Shown: positions 26,215-36,051 of the stretch, piece by piece
Numbering within the stretch: the first letter of the stretch is position 1
Layout: each line of letters starts with the position of its first letter
Source: Methanobacterium bryantii
GTDB lineage: Archaea; Methanobacteriota; Methanobacteria; Methanobacteriales; Methanobacteriaceae
Assembly: GCF_002287175.1 (NCBI RefSeq)
Contig: NZ_LMVM01000004.1
Span: forward strand, 1 to 64,000
Reading direction: 5' to 3'
DNA length: 64,000 nucleotides
The notes under the pieces: model-generated
What the model saw: only the letters and a program-made list of their open reading frames with translations
What the model was told of the DNA's origin: nothing
Database searches by the model: none
Program-made: the position numbers and the translations under genes

Positions 26215-26703
26215 ATGAGGTTAAATTTGGTTTTAGAACTTTTAGATATCCCTGGACAACTTACTGATGCTTTTAAGCCTATTAGTAGGCTTGGGGCTAA
26301 TATAGTCACTGTAATTCACCAGAGGGATGTTAAAACTGAAAGGGGTACAATACCTGTCCAAATTACAATTGAAGGAGATAAAGATACATTGGACAAGGTT
26401 ATAGACTCTCTTGAAAGTCAGAATATTCAGATAATGGAAATAGATGGTGTTTTAAGGAAAGAAAAAATAAGAACAATCTTTATTGGAAATATCGTTGAGA
26501 AAGATGTTAAAGATGCACTTGGCAGGCTTAATAACATTGAAGGTGTAAGAGTAATTGATTTTAATTTAAAAATTGGGGATGATCCAGAAAGATCAGCATC
26601 TAAGATCATCCTTGAAGCAGATTCCGGTAAAAGAAAAGAAATACTGGGAAAAATAAAAGAAATTGGAAAATCTAAAGGATTTTTAGTTATAAATGAAGTT
26701 TAG
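26215..26703 (+). CDS. ACT-domain regulatory protein
   Basis: 162 residues starting at ATG 26215 (MRLNLVLELLDIPGQL), which has GAGGT eight bases upstream; an earlier in-frame ATG (26200) would lie before that site. The first 75 residues form an ACT domain with LDIPGQLTDAFKPISRLGANI, the typical ligand-binding helix. The rest is a second ACT-like alpha/beta unit. It lies 34 bases before hom, so it probably senses an amino acid and regulates homoserine dehydrogenase, which here lacks its own ACT domain. Confidence 0.85.
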   Translation: MRLNLVLELLDIPGQLTDAFKPISRLGANIVTVIHQRDVKTERGTIPVQITIEGDKDTLDKVIDSLESQNIQIMEIDGVLRKEKIRTIFIGNIVEKDVKDALGRLNNIEGVRVIDFNLKIGDDPERSASKIILEADSGKRKEILGKIKEIGKSKGFLVINEV

Positions 26704-26737
26704 ACGTTGATTCGCTGCTACTTAGGAGAGTAAATAA

Positions 26738-27760
26738 ATGAAAATTTGTATTTTAGGTTTTGGTGCAGTTGGAAAGGGTGTAGTAAAGGCCATTTCCCTG
26801 AAAAATGATAGATTTAAAGAAAAATATGGATTAGATCTTAAGGTGGTAGCAGTTACAGATACTTCAGGAGCTGCAATCTCTAATAAGGGGTTAGATCTTG
26901 ATTTACTCCTTGAAATTAAAGAAAAAACTGGAAAGGTTTCTAATTATCCGGGATATGGAGTTTCTGGAATGTCAAATATGCAGGTACTTGAGAATGCTGA
27001 ATATGACTGTCTTGTTGAAGTAACTCCTACTGATATCTGCAACGGTGAACCTGCTAAAACACATATTTTAAAGGCATTTGAGGACAAAAGAGATGTGGTT
27101 ACCTCAAATAAGGGACCTTTAGCTTTATACTTCAAAGAACTAAATGAATCTGCAATGAATAATGGAGTTCAGTTTAAATTTGAAGCTTCAGTAGGTGGGG
27201 CAATGCCAATTATAAACTTTGCCCATGAAACTCTGTCCAGCTGCGATATAGATTCTATAGTGGGAATATTAAATGGTACAACTAATTATATACTCTCAAG
27301 GATGGCTAAAGAAGGTTCATCATATGAACAGATTTTAAAAGAATCCCAAGAGCTGGGAATAGCTGAAACTAATCCTGCACAAGACGTTGAAGGTATAGAT
27401 GCGGCCTGTAAAACTGTAATTCTTGCAAATTCACTTATAGGTAGAGATGTGAGTTATAAAGATGTGGAAGTAATTGGAATATCAAAAATTACTCCTGAAT
27501 CTATTTCTCTTGCCAAAAATGAAGGTTATCTCATTAAATTAATTGGGGAAGTATCTGGAGATGTTCTTGAAGTTTCACCAAGACTTGTAAGGGAAGGATC
27601 TCCTTTTGCAGTAGACGGTACACTGAATGTGGCGACACTTAAAACAGATCTTGCCGAAGATGTAACTGTTGTTGGAAAAGGTGCAGGGCCACTTGAAACT
27701 GCTTCTGCTATTTTAAGTGATATAATAAGTATTTACAAGATTAAACAATGCAACGGGTAA
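26738..27760 (+). CDS. hom: Homoserine dehydrogenase
   Basis: Reduces aspartate semialdehyde to homoserine on the route to threonine and methionine. 340 residues, with the Rossmann nucleotide-binding segment LGFGAVGKGVVKAI at the N-terminus, TSNKGPLA, FEASVGGAMPII, the NGTTNYIL motif and the family signature AETNPAQDVEGIDAACK. It has no C-terminal ACT domain; the preceding ACT gene may supply this function. GGAGAG precedes the ATG. Confidence 0.94.
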   Translation: MKICILGFGAVGKGVVKAISLKNDRFKEKYGLDLKVVAVTDTSGAAISNKGLDLDLLLEIKEKTGKVSNYPGYGVSGMSNMQVLENAEYDCLVEVTPTDICNGEPAKTHILKAFEDKRDVVTSNKGPLALYFKELNESAMNNGVQFKFEASVGGAMPIINFAHETLSSCDIDSIVGILNGTTNYILSRMAKEGSSYEQILKESQELGIAETNPAQDVEGIDAACKTVILANSLIGRDVSYKDVEVIGISKITPESISLAKNEGYLIKLIGEVSGDVLEVSPRLVREGSPFAVDGTLNVATLKTDLAEDVTVVGKGAGPLETASAILSDIISIYKIKQCNG

Positions 27761-27818
27761 ACCAACTAAAATAACACGATATCAGTTTGGATCAATATTA
27801 ACTTGGAGACTTTTAAAA

Positions 27819-29012
27819 ATGAAATACGTAGTTGTAATAGGAGATGGAATGGCAGATTATCCCCTTGAAGAATTAAATAATAAAACTGTTCTTCAAGCTT
27901 CTGTGATTCCCAATATGGATTTTATAGCATCTAATGGTACAAATGGATTACTTAAAACCGTTCCTGAAGGTATGCTGCCGGGGTCTGATGTTGCAAACCT
28001 TTCGATAATGGGTTATGACCCTAAAAAATATTATACTGGAAGAGGGCCGCTTGAAGCGGCAAGTATAGGTGCTGATCTTCAAAATGGAGAAGTTGCTTTT
28101 AGATGTAATTTTATAACAGCAAAAGATGGAAAATTAGCAGACTTTAATGCAAATCATATTTCTACAGAAGAAGCAAAGGAGCTTATAGATACTTTAAATC
28201 AGGAATTTGCAGAAATTGGAAAATTTTATCTTGGTGTAAGCTACAGACATTTGTTTGTAATGAATGATGTGGAGTCGGCATCTTTGAAATCCACTCCTCC
28301 TCACGATGTAGTTGGAGAAAACATTGAAGAAAACCTTCTAAAGCCTTATGATGATAAAAATGCTGAATTGTTAAATAAAGTCATGTGTGACTCGGTGAAA
28401 ATACTGGAAGATCATCCTGTAAATAAAAAAAGAACTGTAAATGGTAAGTATCCTGCAAATATGATATGGTTATGGGGACAGGGAACTAAACCTAATATGG
28501 ATCCGTTTATTGAAAAATATGGATTAAAAGGCGCTACCATTACAGGTGTAGATCTCATAAAAGGTCTTGGATCTTATCTTGGGCTGACTAATATCAATGT
28601 TCCGGGGGCAACTGGTTATTTTGACACGGATTACAGTCAAAAAGCGAATTATGCAGTGGATACATTAAATGACCATGATTTAGTGTTTGTTCATGTTGAA
28701 GCTCCAGATGAAGCAGGCCATGCTGGTGACATCACAGAAAAGATCAAAGCTATAGAAAGTATAGATGAAAAGATCATTGGAAAACTTCTCGATGAACTTC
28801 CAAAATTTGATAATTATGCTATTTCTATACTGCCTGATCATGCGACCCCTATATCTGTTAAAACACATACAACTGATGCAATTCCTTATGCAATGTGCTC
28901 TACAAATGGTGTTAAAGACAATGTCAACCAGTATAATGAATTTTCAGCAAAAATGGGTTCTTTGGGCACCATTGAAGGGCATAAATTTATGAAAAGTTTT
29001 TTGGATATTTAA
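27819..29012 (+). CDS. apgM: 2,3-bisphosphoglycerate-independent phosphoglycerate mutase, archaeal type
   Basis: Interconverts 3- and 2-phosphoglycerate. 397 residues of the alkaline-phosphatase superfamily: metal site IGDGMADYPL at the start, the active-site Ser in PGSDVANLSIMGYDP, TGRGPLEAASIG, HVEAPDEAGHAGD and LPDHATPI with the remaining metal ligands. Complete and typical in length. GGAGA lies before the ATG. The gene follows hom closely and precedes pyrG, all on the plus strand. Confidence 0.94.
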   Translation: MKYVVVIGDGMADYPLEELNNKTVLQASVIPNMDFIASNGTNGLLKTVPEGMLPGSDVANLSIMGYDPKKYYTGRGPLEAASIGADLQNGEVAFRCNFITAKDGKLADFNANHISTEEAKELIDTLNQEFAEIGKFYLGVSYRHLFVMNDVESASLKSTPPHDVVGENIEENLLKPYDDKNAELLNKVMCDSVKILEDHPVNKKRTVNGKYPANMIWLWGQGTKPNMDPFIEKYGLKGATITGVDLIKGLGSYLGLTNINVPGATGYFDTDYSQKANYAVDTLNDHDLVFVHVEAPDEAGHAGDITEKIKAIESIDEKIIGKLLDELPKFDNYAISILPDHATPISVKTHTTDAIPYAMCSTNGVKDNVNQYNEFSAKMGSLGTIEGHKFMKSFLDI

Positions 29013-29172
29013 ACTATAATTTTAATATCCCTATTATTTGTTAGAATTAATTTTAGAGCATTCCATTAATGTTATAAATAATGCTTTATAAATCCAGATT
29101 GTAGATTATAATTTTTAACTCGATATAAGATTTTTAATGATATACATCGATATTAATTAGGAGATGGTTTAG

Positions 29173-30771
29173 CTGTCAAAATATATAGTGGTAACTGGTG
29201 GAGTTGTAAGTTCAATCGGAAAAGGAATAACTGCAGCATCAATTGGTAGGATATTAAGGTCATATGGGATTGATGTAACTGCAATAAAGATAGATCCTTA
29301 TTTAAACTGGGATTCAGGAACGCTTAATCCGTATCAACATGGGGAAGTGTTTGTTACAGAAGACGGTATGGAAACTGATTTAGATTTAGGGCATTATGAA
29401 AGGTTTTTAGACGTAGAACTCTCCGGTGATTCTAATATAACTACAGGTAAAGTTTATTCATCTGTTATTGATAAGGAAAGGAAAGGAGATTATCTTGGAT
29501 CATGCGTACAGATAATTCCCCATATAACTGACGAAATTAAGTCAATGATAAGAAAAATTTCAAGTAAAAGCGATGCTGATGTAGTTTTAGTTGAAATAGG
29601 TGGAACTGTTGGGGATATAGAAAGTCAGCCGTTTTTAGAAGCTGTGAGACAGCTGCGTAATGAAGAGGGGCATGACAATGTAATGTTTGTCCATGTAACC
29701 TATGTACCTTACCTGAATGCTGCTGGTGAATTTAAAACTAAACCTACTCAGCACAGTACTAAAGAATTAAGAAGTACGGGTATTATTCCAGATATGATAA
29801 TTTGCAGGTCTGAATTATCTATTGATGCTCCCCTAAAACAAAAAATAGCTCATTTTTGTGACGTTGAAAGAAATGCTGTTATAAATTGTCCTGATGTTAG
29901 TTCAATTTATGAAGTTCCTTTAATTTTAAGTAAAGAAAATGTAGGGGAATATGTACTTAAAAGATTAAAAATGGAATCTCGACAGCCAGACCTTAAAGAC
30001 TGGCAAAAAATTGTGAAATCCTTAAAAAAAGAGGAGCCAGTAGTAAATATAGGAATTATAGGGAAGTATGTAGAGCTAGAAGATGCTTATATAAGCATCA
30101 GAGAGTCTTTAAAACATGCAGCTGCTAATATTGGAGTTAAAGTTCATATAGACTGGATAAATGCTGGAAATTCACTTGATACTAACAAACTTGGGGGATT
30201 GGATGGACTACTTATACCCGGCGGTTTTGGTGAGAGAGGTATCTCTGGAAAATTAGAGGCGGTAAAATATTCAATAGAGCAGAAAGTCCCACTATTTGGA
30301 ATTTGCCTTGGAATGCAGTGTATGGTAATTGAATTTGCAAGATTAAATGGTTTTGAAGATGCAAACAGTACTGAATTTGATCCAGAGACTAAAAATCCTG
30401 TTATTGACATCATGCCTGAACAGATAAAAGTGGAATATATGGGCGGGACAATGAGGCTTGGTTCTTATCCATGTAATGTTAAAACTGGAACACAGGCATA
30501 TGAAGCTTATCAAAAAAAGTCTGTGGATGAACGACACAGGCATAGATTTGAATTCAACAATGAATACCGTGAAATATTGCAGGAAAAAGGTTTAATAATT
30601 TCAGGCGTATCTCCTAATGATTTACTTGTTGAAATGATAGAACTTAAAGATCATCCGTGGTTTTTAGGCTGCCAGTTCCATCCAGAATTTAAATCAAGAC
30701 CAAATAATGCTCATCCTATCTTTGTATCATTTATGAATGCATCATTTGAAAATAAAAAGAATAAATCTTAG
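29173..30771 (+). CDS. pyrG: CTP synthase, probable CTG start
   Basis: Makes CTP from UTP, ATP and glutamine. The synthetase domain begins with VTGGVVSSIGKG and contains KIDPYLNWDSGTL; the glutaminase domain has FGICLGMQ with the catalytic Cys and CQFHPEF. The family regularly has several residues before VTGG. Here the frame gives SKYIVVTGG after a CTG at 29173, which follows AGGAGATGG at a normal distance and is preceded directly by an in-frame TAG. The only other candidate, GTG at 29188, lies about 20 bases from the binding site and would trim the first strand. I therefore annotate a CTG start (532 residues). Confidence 0.9.
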   Translation: MSKYIVVTGGVVSSIGKGITAASIGRILRSYGIDVTAIKIDPYLNWDSGTLNPYQHGEVFVTEDGMETDLDLGHYERFLDVELSGDSNITTGKVYSSVIDKERKGDYLGSCVQIIPHITDEIKSMIRKISSKSDADVVLVEIGGTVGDIESQPFLEAVRQLRNEEGHDNVMFVHVTYVPYLNAAGEFKTKPTQHSTKELRSTGIIPDMIICRSELSIDAPLKQKIAHFCDVERNAVINCPDVSSIYEVPLILSKENVGEYVLKRLKMESRQPDLKDWQKIVKSLKKEEPVVNIGIIGKYVELEDAYISIRESLKHAAANIGVKVHIDWINAGNSLDTNKLGGLDGLLIPGGFGERGISGKLEAVKYSIEQKVPLFGICLGMQCMVIEFARLNGFEDANSTEFDPETKNPVIDIMPEQIKVEYMGGTMRLGSYPCNVKTGTQAYEAYQKKSVDERHRHRFEFNNEYREILQEKGLIISGVSPNDLLVEMIELKDHPWFLGCQFHPEFKSRPNNAHPIFVSFMNASFENKKNKS

Positions 30772-30819
30772 GCTATTTAATTCAAATATCTAATATCTAC
30801 AACAGGTCAAGTGATTATC

Positions 30820-31983
30820 ATGGTTTTCGATATACCTTTAGTCTGTACATTCATAGCAATTATAACATGTTTGTATGCAAGTTATACAGATTTAAAATCT
30901 GGAATTATCCAGAATAAACTTACTTTCTCATTAATTGGTTTAGGGATTATTCTAAATGCAGTATATGCATTTATGATTAATGATATCTGGTTTATTGTAA
31001 CTGGTGTAATATTTACAGCGGTGATCTTTGCTCTGGGCTACATTTTCTGGAAATTAGGGGCATGGGCAGGTGGAGATGTTAAATTATTTACAGCACTGGC
31101 AGCTTTACTCCCTTTCTACCCATTAACTTTAAGTTACAATATATGGGGTGCAGCTTTCCCAATTGTTTCTATCTACGGGTTCCCTATTACTCTTATAATA
31201 AATAGTTTGCTTTCTATACTTCCTTTCCTCTTAATTTACGTGTTATTTATAGCAATACGGAGAAAACATTATCTTGTGGATGAATTATTGGCTCCAGTTA
31301 AAGAATATAAAAAGAATATTGTACTTGCACTGGTTACAACAGCAGCAGTTTCATTGACGTATATCATACTGCCTTATCTACCTTACAGGACAATAGTAGT
31401 TTCATTAGTTCTTATTATTGTCTTATCTTTCATTATCTCGAAACTGCCTGATATGGTAAAGGCTGTTATTCTGTTTTTCTTCACAGTATTTGCGTTATAC
31501 ACAAATATACAAGTAACAGTAATCGGTATAGTTGCTATATTCTTATCAATAACAGTTATTGGAATTATTAGAAAATTGATTACATCTGTAAATAGAAAAG
31601 CTCTCCAGGATGACTATGAAATTTCTGATTTAAAAGAAGGGATGATACCTGCTTATAACATGTATGAAAGGGCAGATGAAGTTTATGTGGATGATAAAGG
31701 TTTTTTTGATAAAATAAAAGAATCTTTAAAAAATGGGGATCCTACTGCGGGAATTACCGCCCATAAAGGTAAGCTTTTAATAAGTTCCATGGCAGCAGGT
31801 TTAACTGAAGATAATATAATTCTTCTTAAAAAGTTATTTGAAGAAAATAAAATAGATCCTAAAATTAAAATCAAAAGGGGAGTGCCGTTTGCACCTTCAA
31901 TCTTGATAGGCCTTTTAATTTCCCTATTTATAGGAGATTTAGCTGTCATACTCCAGAAAACATTATATGTAATACTATATTGA
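30820..31983 (+). CDS. Preflagellin/prepilin peptidase-like (A24) membrane protease
   Basis: Aspartic membrane protease that trims class III signal peptides of archaeal pilin-like proteins. 387 residues from ATG 30820 (GTGAT upstream). The two catalytic aspartates are D24 in SYTDLKSGIIQNKLT and D86 in WAGGDVK (the GxGD motif). Several membrane helices follow up to about 250, then a cytoplasmic insert (about 255-365) that makes it longer than FlaK or EppA, and a final membrane helix. Six candidate substrates with class III signal peptides lie just downstream, which supports the call. Confidence 0.85.
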   Translation: MVFDIPLVCTFIAIITCLYASYTDLKSGIIQNKLTFSLIGLGIILNAVYAFMINDIWFIVTGVIFTAVIFALGYIFWKLGAWAGGDVKLFTALAALLPFYPLTLSYNIWGAAFPIVSIYGFPITLIINSLLSILPFLLIYVLFIAIRRKHYLVDELLAPVKEYKKNIVLALVTTAAVSLTYIILPYLPYRTIVVSLVLIIVLSFIISKLPDMVKAVILFFFTVFALYTNIQVTVIGIVAIFLSITVIGIIRKLITSVNRKALQDDYEISDLKEGMIPAYNMYERADEVYVDDKGFFDKIKESLKNGDPTAGITAHKGKLLISSMAAGLTEDNIILLKKLFEENKIDPKIKIKRGVPFAPSILIGLLISLFIGDLAVILQKTLYVILY

Positions 31984-32040
31984 TTTATAGTATCATATAA
32001 TAATTAATAGAACTTATCTTGAGATATGTACACTTAATTA

Positions 32041-32050
32041 TTTATATAAG
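32041..32050 (+). promoter_or_regulatory. TATA-box candidate of the pilin-like locus
   Basis: TTTATATAAG lies 28 bases before the pilin start at 32078, so transcription would begin close to the start codon with a very short leader. Confidence 0.4.
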
Positions 32051-32077
32051 ATATAAATAACATAAAAAGTGAGAAAA

Positions 32078-32545
32078 ATGAGCATTATAAGACTTGATAA
32101 TAGAGGGCAGATTTCTGCAGAATATCTATTACTATTCGTAGTAATTTTAACTGTATTTCTTTTTATGATAAACAATTTTATTGGGCCCACAATAGATGCA
32201 AGTAATAGTGTCTCAAAGGCATCAGATGCAAAAATAGCAATTGAAAGCATTGCAGATGCTGTAAATATTGTTTATGCTAATGGGCCGGGGGCTAAAAGGA
32301 CAATAGATATTAATATTCCCCAAGATTTGGATTTAAACTTTAATACGGATAGTCAAATAGTTGAAACAACCATAAATAACTTGAATTATAATGGAAATCC
32401 AGCAAATTCTAAAACTTTAAACGCTAAAATAAATATTGCTGCAAATATAGATATAAGCCCTTCAACACTGCCTCTTTCAAAAGGTTGGCATACAGTTCAA
32501 GTGTACTGGAATACTACAACTAATAATATTACAATTACAGCATAA
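32078..32545 (+). CDS. Class III signal peptide (pilin-like) protein
   Basis: 155 residues from ATG 32078 (MSIIRLDNRG), with GTGAG just upstream; an in-frame GTG at 32069 is less likely. The N-terminus has the class III pattern, charged leader ending RG, then QISAEYLLLFVVILTVFLF, where the peptidase cuts between Gly and Gln. A hydrophobic helix then leads to an extracellular Asn/Thr/Ile-rich domain. Very similar in layout to Epd pilins of methanogens. First gene after the peptidase. Confidence 0.85.
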   Translation: MSIIRLDNRGQISAEYLLLFVVILTVFLFMINNFIGPTIDASNSVSKASDAKIAIESIADAVNIVYANGPGAKRTIDINIPQDLDLNFNTDSQIVETTINNLNYNGNPANSKTLNAKINIAANIDISPSTLPLSKGWHTVQVYWNTTTNNITITA

Positions 32546-32576
32546 GATTATTATAGATAAAGCTAAGGAGATACCA

Positions 32577-33464
32577 ATGAATATATTTGCTATATTTGGT
32601 GATTTGATTATAAGAATGTTTAATTTTGTTGGAAAGTTAATTTTAGAAATACCCAACATTCCAGATAAATTAAGGGGAATTAACTCTGAAAGTTTCAAAG
32701 AGAAAATAGATACTGAAAAAATCAGAGAGAATGTATCCCAAATAAAGAACGATGTAAAAATTAAAAATAATTCTTTAAAAATATCTAAAACAGAAGCTGC
32801 TGAAATATTTATTGTAAATAATAAAGAGAATATAGATAAATCGAAAGTACAGAGTTTTGAAATTAATAAAGATTTTACATCAAAACAAAAAGAAAGAACT
32901 GTATTTGTACTTCAGCTTTTATCACTGGGCTTTTTAGCTCTATCTATACTTTATTTATTTAACTTTTTATCATTTGTTATCTATTGTATTTTAGGAGTTT
33001 TGTTAGTTGGATGTATGGTGTATATTCTATTTTCCAAGGTCAAATTAATGTATCATGCTGATTTCAATGCTTATCGGGACTTCTTCTTAATGTATGTTGC
33101 AGCCGGCATAATTTTAGTCTTATTTGGTACTAATTCAAACTTAGTTATGGCATTTTCATTTGACTTTTTCCCATCGTTTACTGTTTTACTGTTTGCGGTG
33201 ATATTTTCTATAGCTGTTTTTTTAATTTTTAGAATTAGATATCATCGTAATTATACCTATGGGACTGTAATTGAGGCAGGTAAAAAAACAGCTTATGTAA
33301 CGGTAGATTATGATATTTGTTCAAATGTAAAGCCTGATACGTATATCGTAGACAACAGTTATGGTGCTAATGAAGGTGAAATAGTTAAACTTCAAGTAGA
33401 AGAAAAATTATTGAGTAGAAGTGGAAATAAACCTATTTGTATACTTGAAACTATAAATATGTAA
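32577..33464 (+). CDS. Multi-pass membrane protein of the pilin-like locus, unknown function
   Basis: 295 residues: cytoplasmic Lys-rich start (about 40-110), then about five membrane helices (about 113-215), ending in a soluble C-terminal domain (about 220-295) of beta character. GGAGAT precedes the ATG, 31 bases after the pilin gene. No family recognised. Its position suggests a role in membrane assembly of the pilin-like fibre, but it does not resemble the usual platform protein. Confidence 0.6.
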   Translation: MNIFAIFGDLIIRMFNFVGKLILEIPNIPDKLRGINSESFKEKIDTEKIRENVSQIKNDVKIKNNSLKISKTEAAEIFIVNNKENIDKSKVQSFEINKDFTSKQKERTVFVLQLLSLGFLALSILYLFNFLSFVIYCILGVLLVGCMVYILFSKVKLMYHADFNAYRDFFLMYVAAGIILVLFGTNSNLVMAFSFDFFPSFTVLLFAVIFSIAVFLIFRIRYHRNYTYGTVIEAGKKTAYVTVDYDICSNVKPDTYIVDNSYGANEGEIVKLQVEEKLLSRSGNKPICILETINM

Positions 33465-33654
33465 TATAATTTATCTTTAATTTCAAATTCTCTTTTTTTA
33501 ACTTGGTACATTACCTATTTTTTTCACTGTTTATAAGAATTTTTGGATCCATTTTTCATAAATGATTTTTCTTGTATTATTTTTTAGAATATGTTTTTAA
33601 ACGCTTTTTTTTAATTTTTTTGTCCTTAAAATTATCTTTATTGATATTATTCCT

Positions 33655-34435
33655 TTCATTTTTCTTTAGATATCTTCAATTGGATTTAAATCTGGAGAGT
33701 ATGGTGGTAAAAACATTAGATTAATATTCAATATTTCAGCTATTTTTTGGACTAATTTAGTTTTGTGCATCCTGTAGTTATCTAAAACGATGTTTAATGC
33801 CTTTTCTTTTTTAAAAATTTGATTATTTCTTTTATTTAGATCTTATAGTATTTTATCTCATTTTATCTTGTCAATTTTGCGGATATTTGTTTATTTTTCT
33901 TTATGTATCGTTTTACTGATTTTTTGGATTTTTTCATTTGTGTTCTATTTTTTTTAATATTTCTCAGCATTATCGGGTTTTTTATCTTAAATAGAGAATG
34001 ATTTATCATAATTTAAGTTTAATTTCTTTTTAGGTATCTCTTAAGCCTGTTTATGGGAATAATTAACACCATATTTATCTTAATTAATTTTTGAACCTCC
34101 TGAATACTGAATACTGTAATTCTTTTTAGAATTAATCAATTTCTCTTTTAACTCTTCAAATTGTTTATCTATTAAAAAATTAGTCTTCTACCATCATAAT
34201 TAGAAATTAAACCATCAAAACCTTTTTCATTATATATTATTGGCCAATTAAAACCAGTTTCTTTAGTAACACCTACAAATTCCGCTGCATGAGAAATAGG
34301 ATTATTCTGCATGACAAGTTTCAAAAAAATAGCCCTTTGGTTACCTTAACGTCAATTTTAAGCTTAGAAATAATCTCATCCAACTATTTAATCGACAAAT
34401 GTTTTTCAATTTTAATTTTACTTTTCCCAGCTATA
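33655..34435 (-). pseudogene. IS630-type transposase remnant
   Basis: Translating the minus strand gives, near 34320-34180, a helix-turn-helix-like part (NPISHAAEFVGVTKETGFNW, then GFDGLISNYDGRR). Near 33800-33660 it gives the C-terminal DDE part: IVLDNYRMHKTKLVQKIAE, then INLMFLPPYSPDLNPIED. The last is the hallmark of IS630/Tc1-type transposases. Stops and frame changes lie between and within these parts, so the gene is dead. No terminal inverted repeats could be found by eye. It separates the first pilin-like genes from the rest of the locus. Confidence 0.75.
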
Positions 34436-34511
34436 AAAAAATGTTTGTAACTAATCATTTAAAAAAAGTTTTGTAATACACTATTCTACAAAATTGGAAA
34501 AATAGTATAGT

Positions 34512-34937
34512 TCAACTTGAAACTATTGTAACGTTGTATCTGTGTCTGCTGGTTACAATGAAGTCGTCCTCTGAACTATTGCTCATATCACCATCGTTTC
34601 TGGTATATCCTTGAGCTGCAATTGAATTTAAAGTTCCATTTATTATAGACTCTGTTTGATTTTGAGATGGAGATCCTGAAAGGTCTATTTGAATAGTTAC
34701 ATTTTGACTCTTTTCATTTTCTAAGATTATATCCTTAACTCTCAAAGGATTCACAGTACCATTTAGGACAAGATCAGATGCTGTGTTCATAGCTCCTTCT
34801 CGTGCAGCTAGAGAAATAGTATTCAGTTCATTTTGTTCACCGATATATGGAACAAATATCAGTACTAGTACTAACATTAATGCAAGTATAAGGACAAATT
34901 CTATTGAAATCTGTCCTTTTTGATCTATTTCTTTCAT
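34512..34937 (-). CDS. Class III signal peptide (pilin-like) protein
   Basis: 141 residues: leader MKEIDQKG, then QISIEFVLILALMLVLVLIF, the class III signal with cleavage between Gly and Gln and the QxSxEf motif. An extracellular Asn/Ser/Thr-rich domain follows (about 35-141). It is the only member of the locus on the minus strand and lies next to the transposase remnant, so an inversion linked to that element is possible. Confidence 0.8.
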   Translation of the reverse strand: MKEIDQKGQISIEFVLILALMLVLVLIFVPYIGEQNELNTISLAAREGAMNTASDLVLNGTVNPLRVKDIILENEKSQNVTIQIDLSGSPSQNQTESIINGTLNSIAAQGYTRNDGDMSNSSEDDFIVTSRHRYNVTIVSS

Positions 34938-35157
34938 AATAGTCTTATTTTTTTGTACTAAATTATATTTTTTACTATTTAATATTAGTAATACAATTTA
35001 AGCAGTTTATACACATTTAATTTAGTAGTATCTACATTTTTGCTATAATAATACTATTTTAAGATTGATTAAGATTTTACAAACATATATAAAGATTATT
35101 GGGCCATATAAAATATCAATTAGGATAAATACTGTTATATTGTAGGGGGCTCATATT

Positions 35158-36051
35158 TTGGGATTGATAAAAGATGATTCAAGAGGCCAAATATTTTCTT
35201 TGGATATATTAGTTGCTCTTATACCTCTTGTAATCATTTTGGGCATGGTGGGCTCGGATATGGATAATATACTTTACTTAACACAGAATACTGTCTTTCA
35301 AAGTTCTACAGAAAGGGTTGCTGCAGATGCTGCAAGTACTTTAATTGAAACATCTGGAACTCCTCCAGACTGGGAACAATCTGGAGATTCGGGAGTTGTT
35401 GGACTTGCAAAATATGATCCTGGCTTGAATATGTCTGTAGAAAATTATTTATCCCCTCATAAGCTCAATGCTTTAAATGAAACTCATATGGAAGAGTTAC
35501 TTGGGCCTAACTATGGGTTTTATCTTAAAATTTCAAGGGCCGATGATAAATCTATTCTGGTTAGAAGTCCTATAGGGACTTACAACGACAGTGCTAAAAA
35601 CATAGTGAAAGTTGAAAGGCTAGTAACAACATCTGGTTTACAATTGGAAACTTCATTGGAAGGGTTGATTAGAGCTACAGGTAAACCAAAAACTTATGAA
35701 ACAAATTTTCTCACAGATAAAAACTATGTTGAGTCGTATGATTATTATGTTTTGGTTATAAATAGAGGATATAATTCAGTTATTATAAATGTTAATGGAA
35801 ATCCTGTTGTACCTCATGATATAATAAAACAGGATGTTACTGAACATATAGAATTGATAAATGATACTTATTTAAAAAATGAAACGAACTTCTTAGATAA
35901 TATAGTGAGCGTTACGGCAGAAAGTAATCCTGGAAATTCTATGGATGTTTATGTAGTATCTGCACCTAAAGGGACATCTGAAGATGAAATTGATTTGAAT
36001 AATATTAAAGTAAGGAATTGTATTTTTGAATTGTACGTATGGGTGAAATGA
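35158..36051 (+). CDS. Class III signal peptide surface protein
   Basis: 297 residues from TTG 35158 with GGGGG upstream. Leader MGLIKDDSRG, then QIFSLDILVALIPLVIIL: a class III signal with a variant of the usual QxSxE motif. The long extracellular part has no known domain. It overlaps the next gene (stop TGA within the following start region), so the run of four genes to 39709 is one operon. Confidence 0.75.
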   Translation: MGLIKDDSRGQIFSLDILVALIPLVIILGMVGSDMDNILYLTQNTVFQSSTERVAADAASTLIETSGTPPDWEQSGDSGVVGLAKYDPGLNMSVENYLSPHKLNALNETHMEELLGPNYGFYLKISRADDKSILVRSPIGTYNDSAKNIVKVERLVTTSGLQLETSLEGLIRATGKPKTYETNFLTDKNYVESYDYYVLVINRGYNSVIINVNGNPVVPHDIIKQDVTEHIELINDTYLKNETNFLDNIVSVTAESNPGNSMDVYVVSAPKGTSEDEIDLNNIKVRNCIFELYVWVK

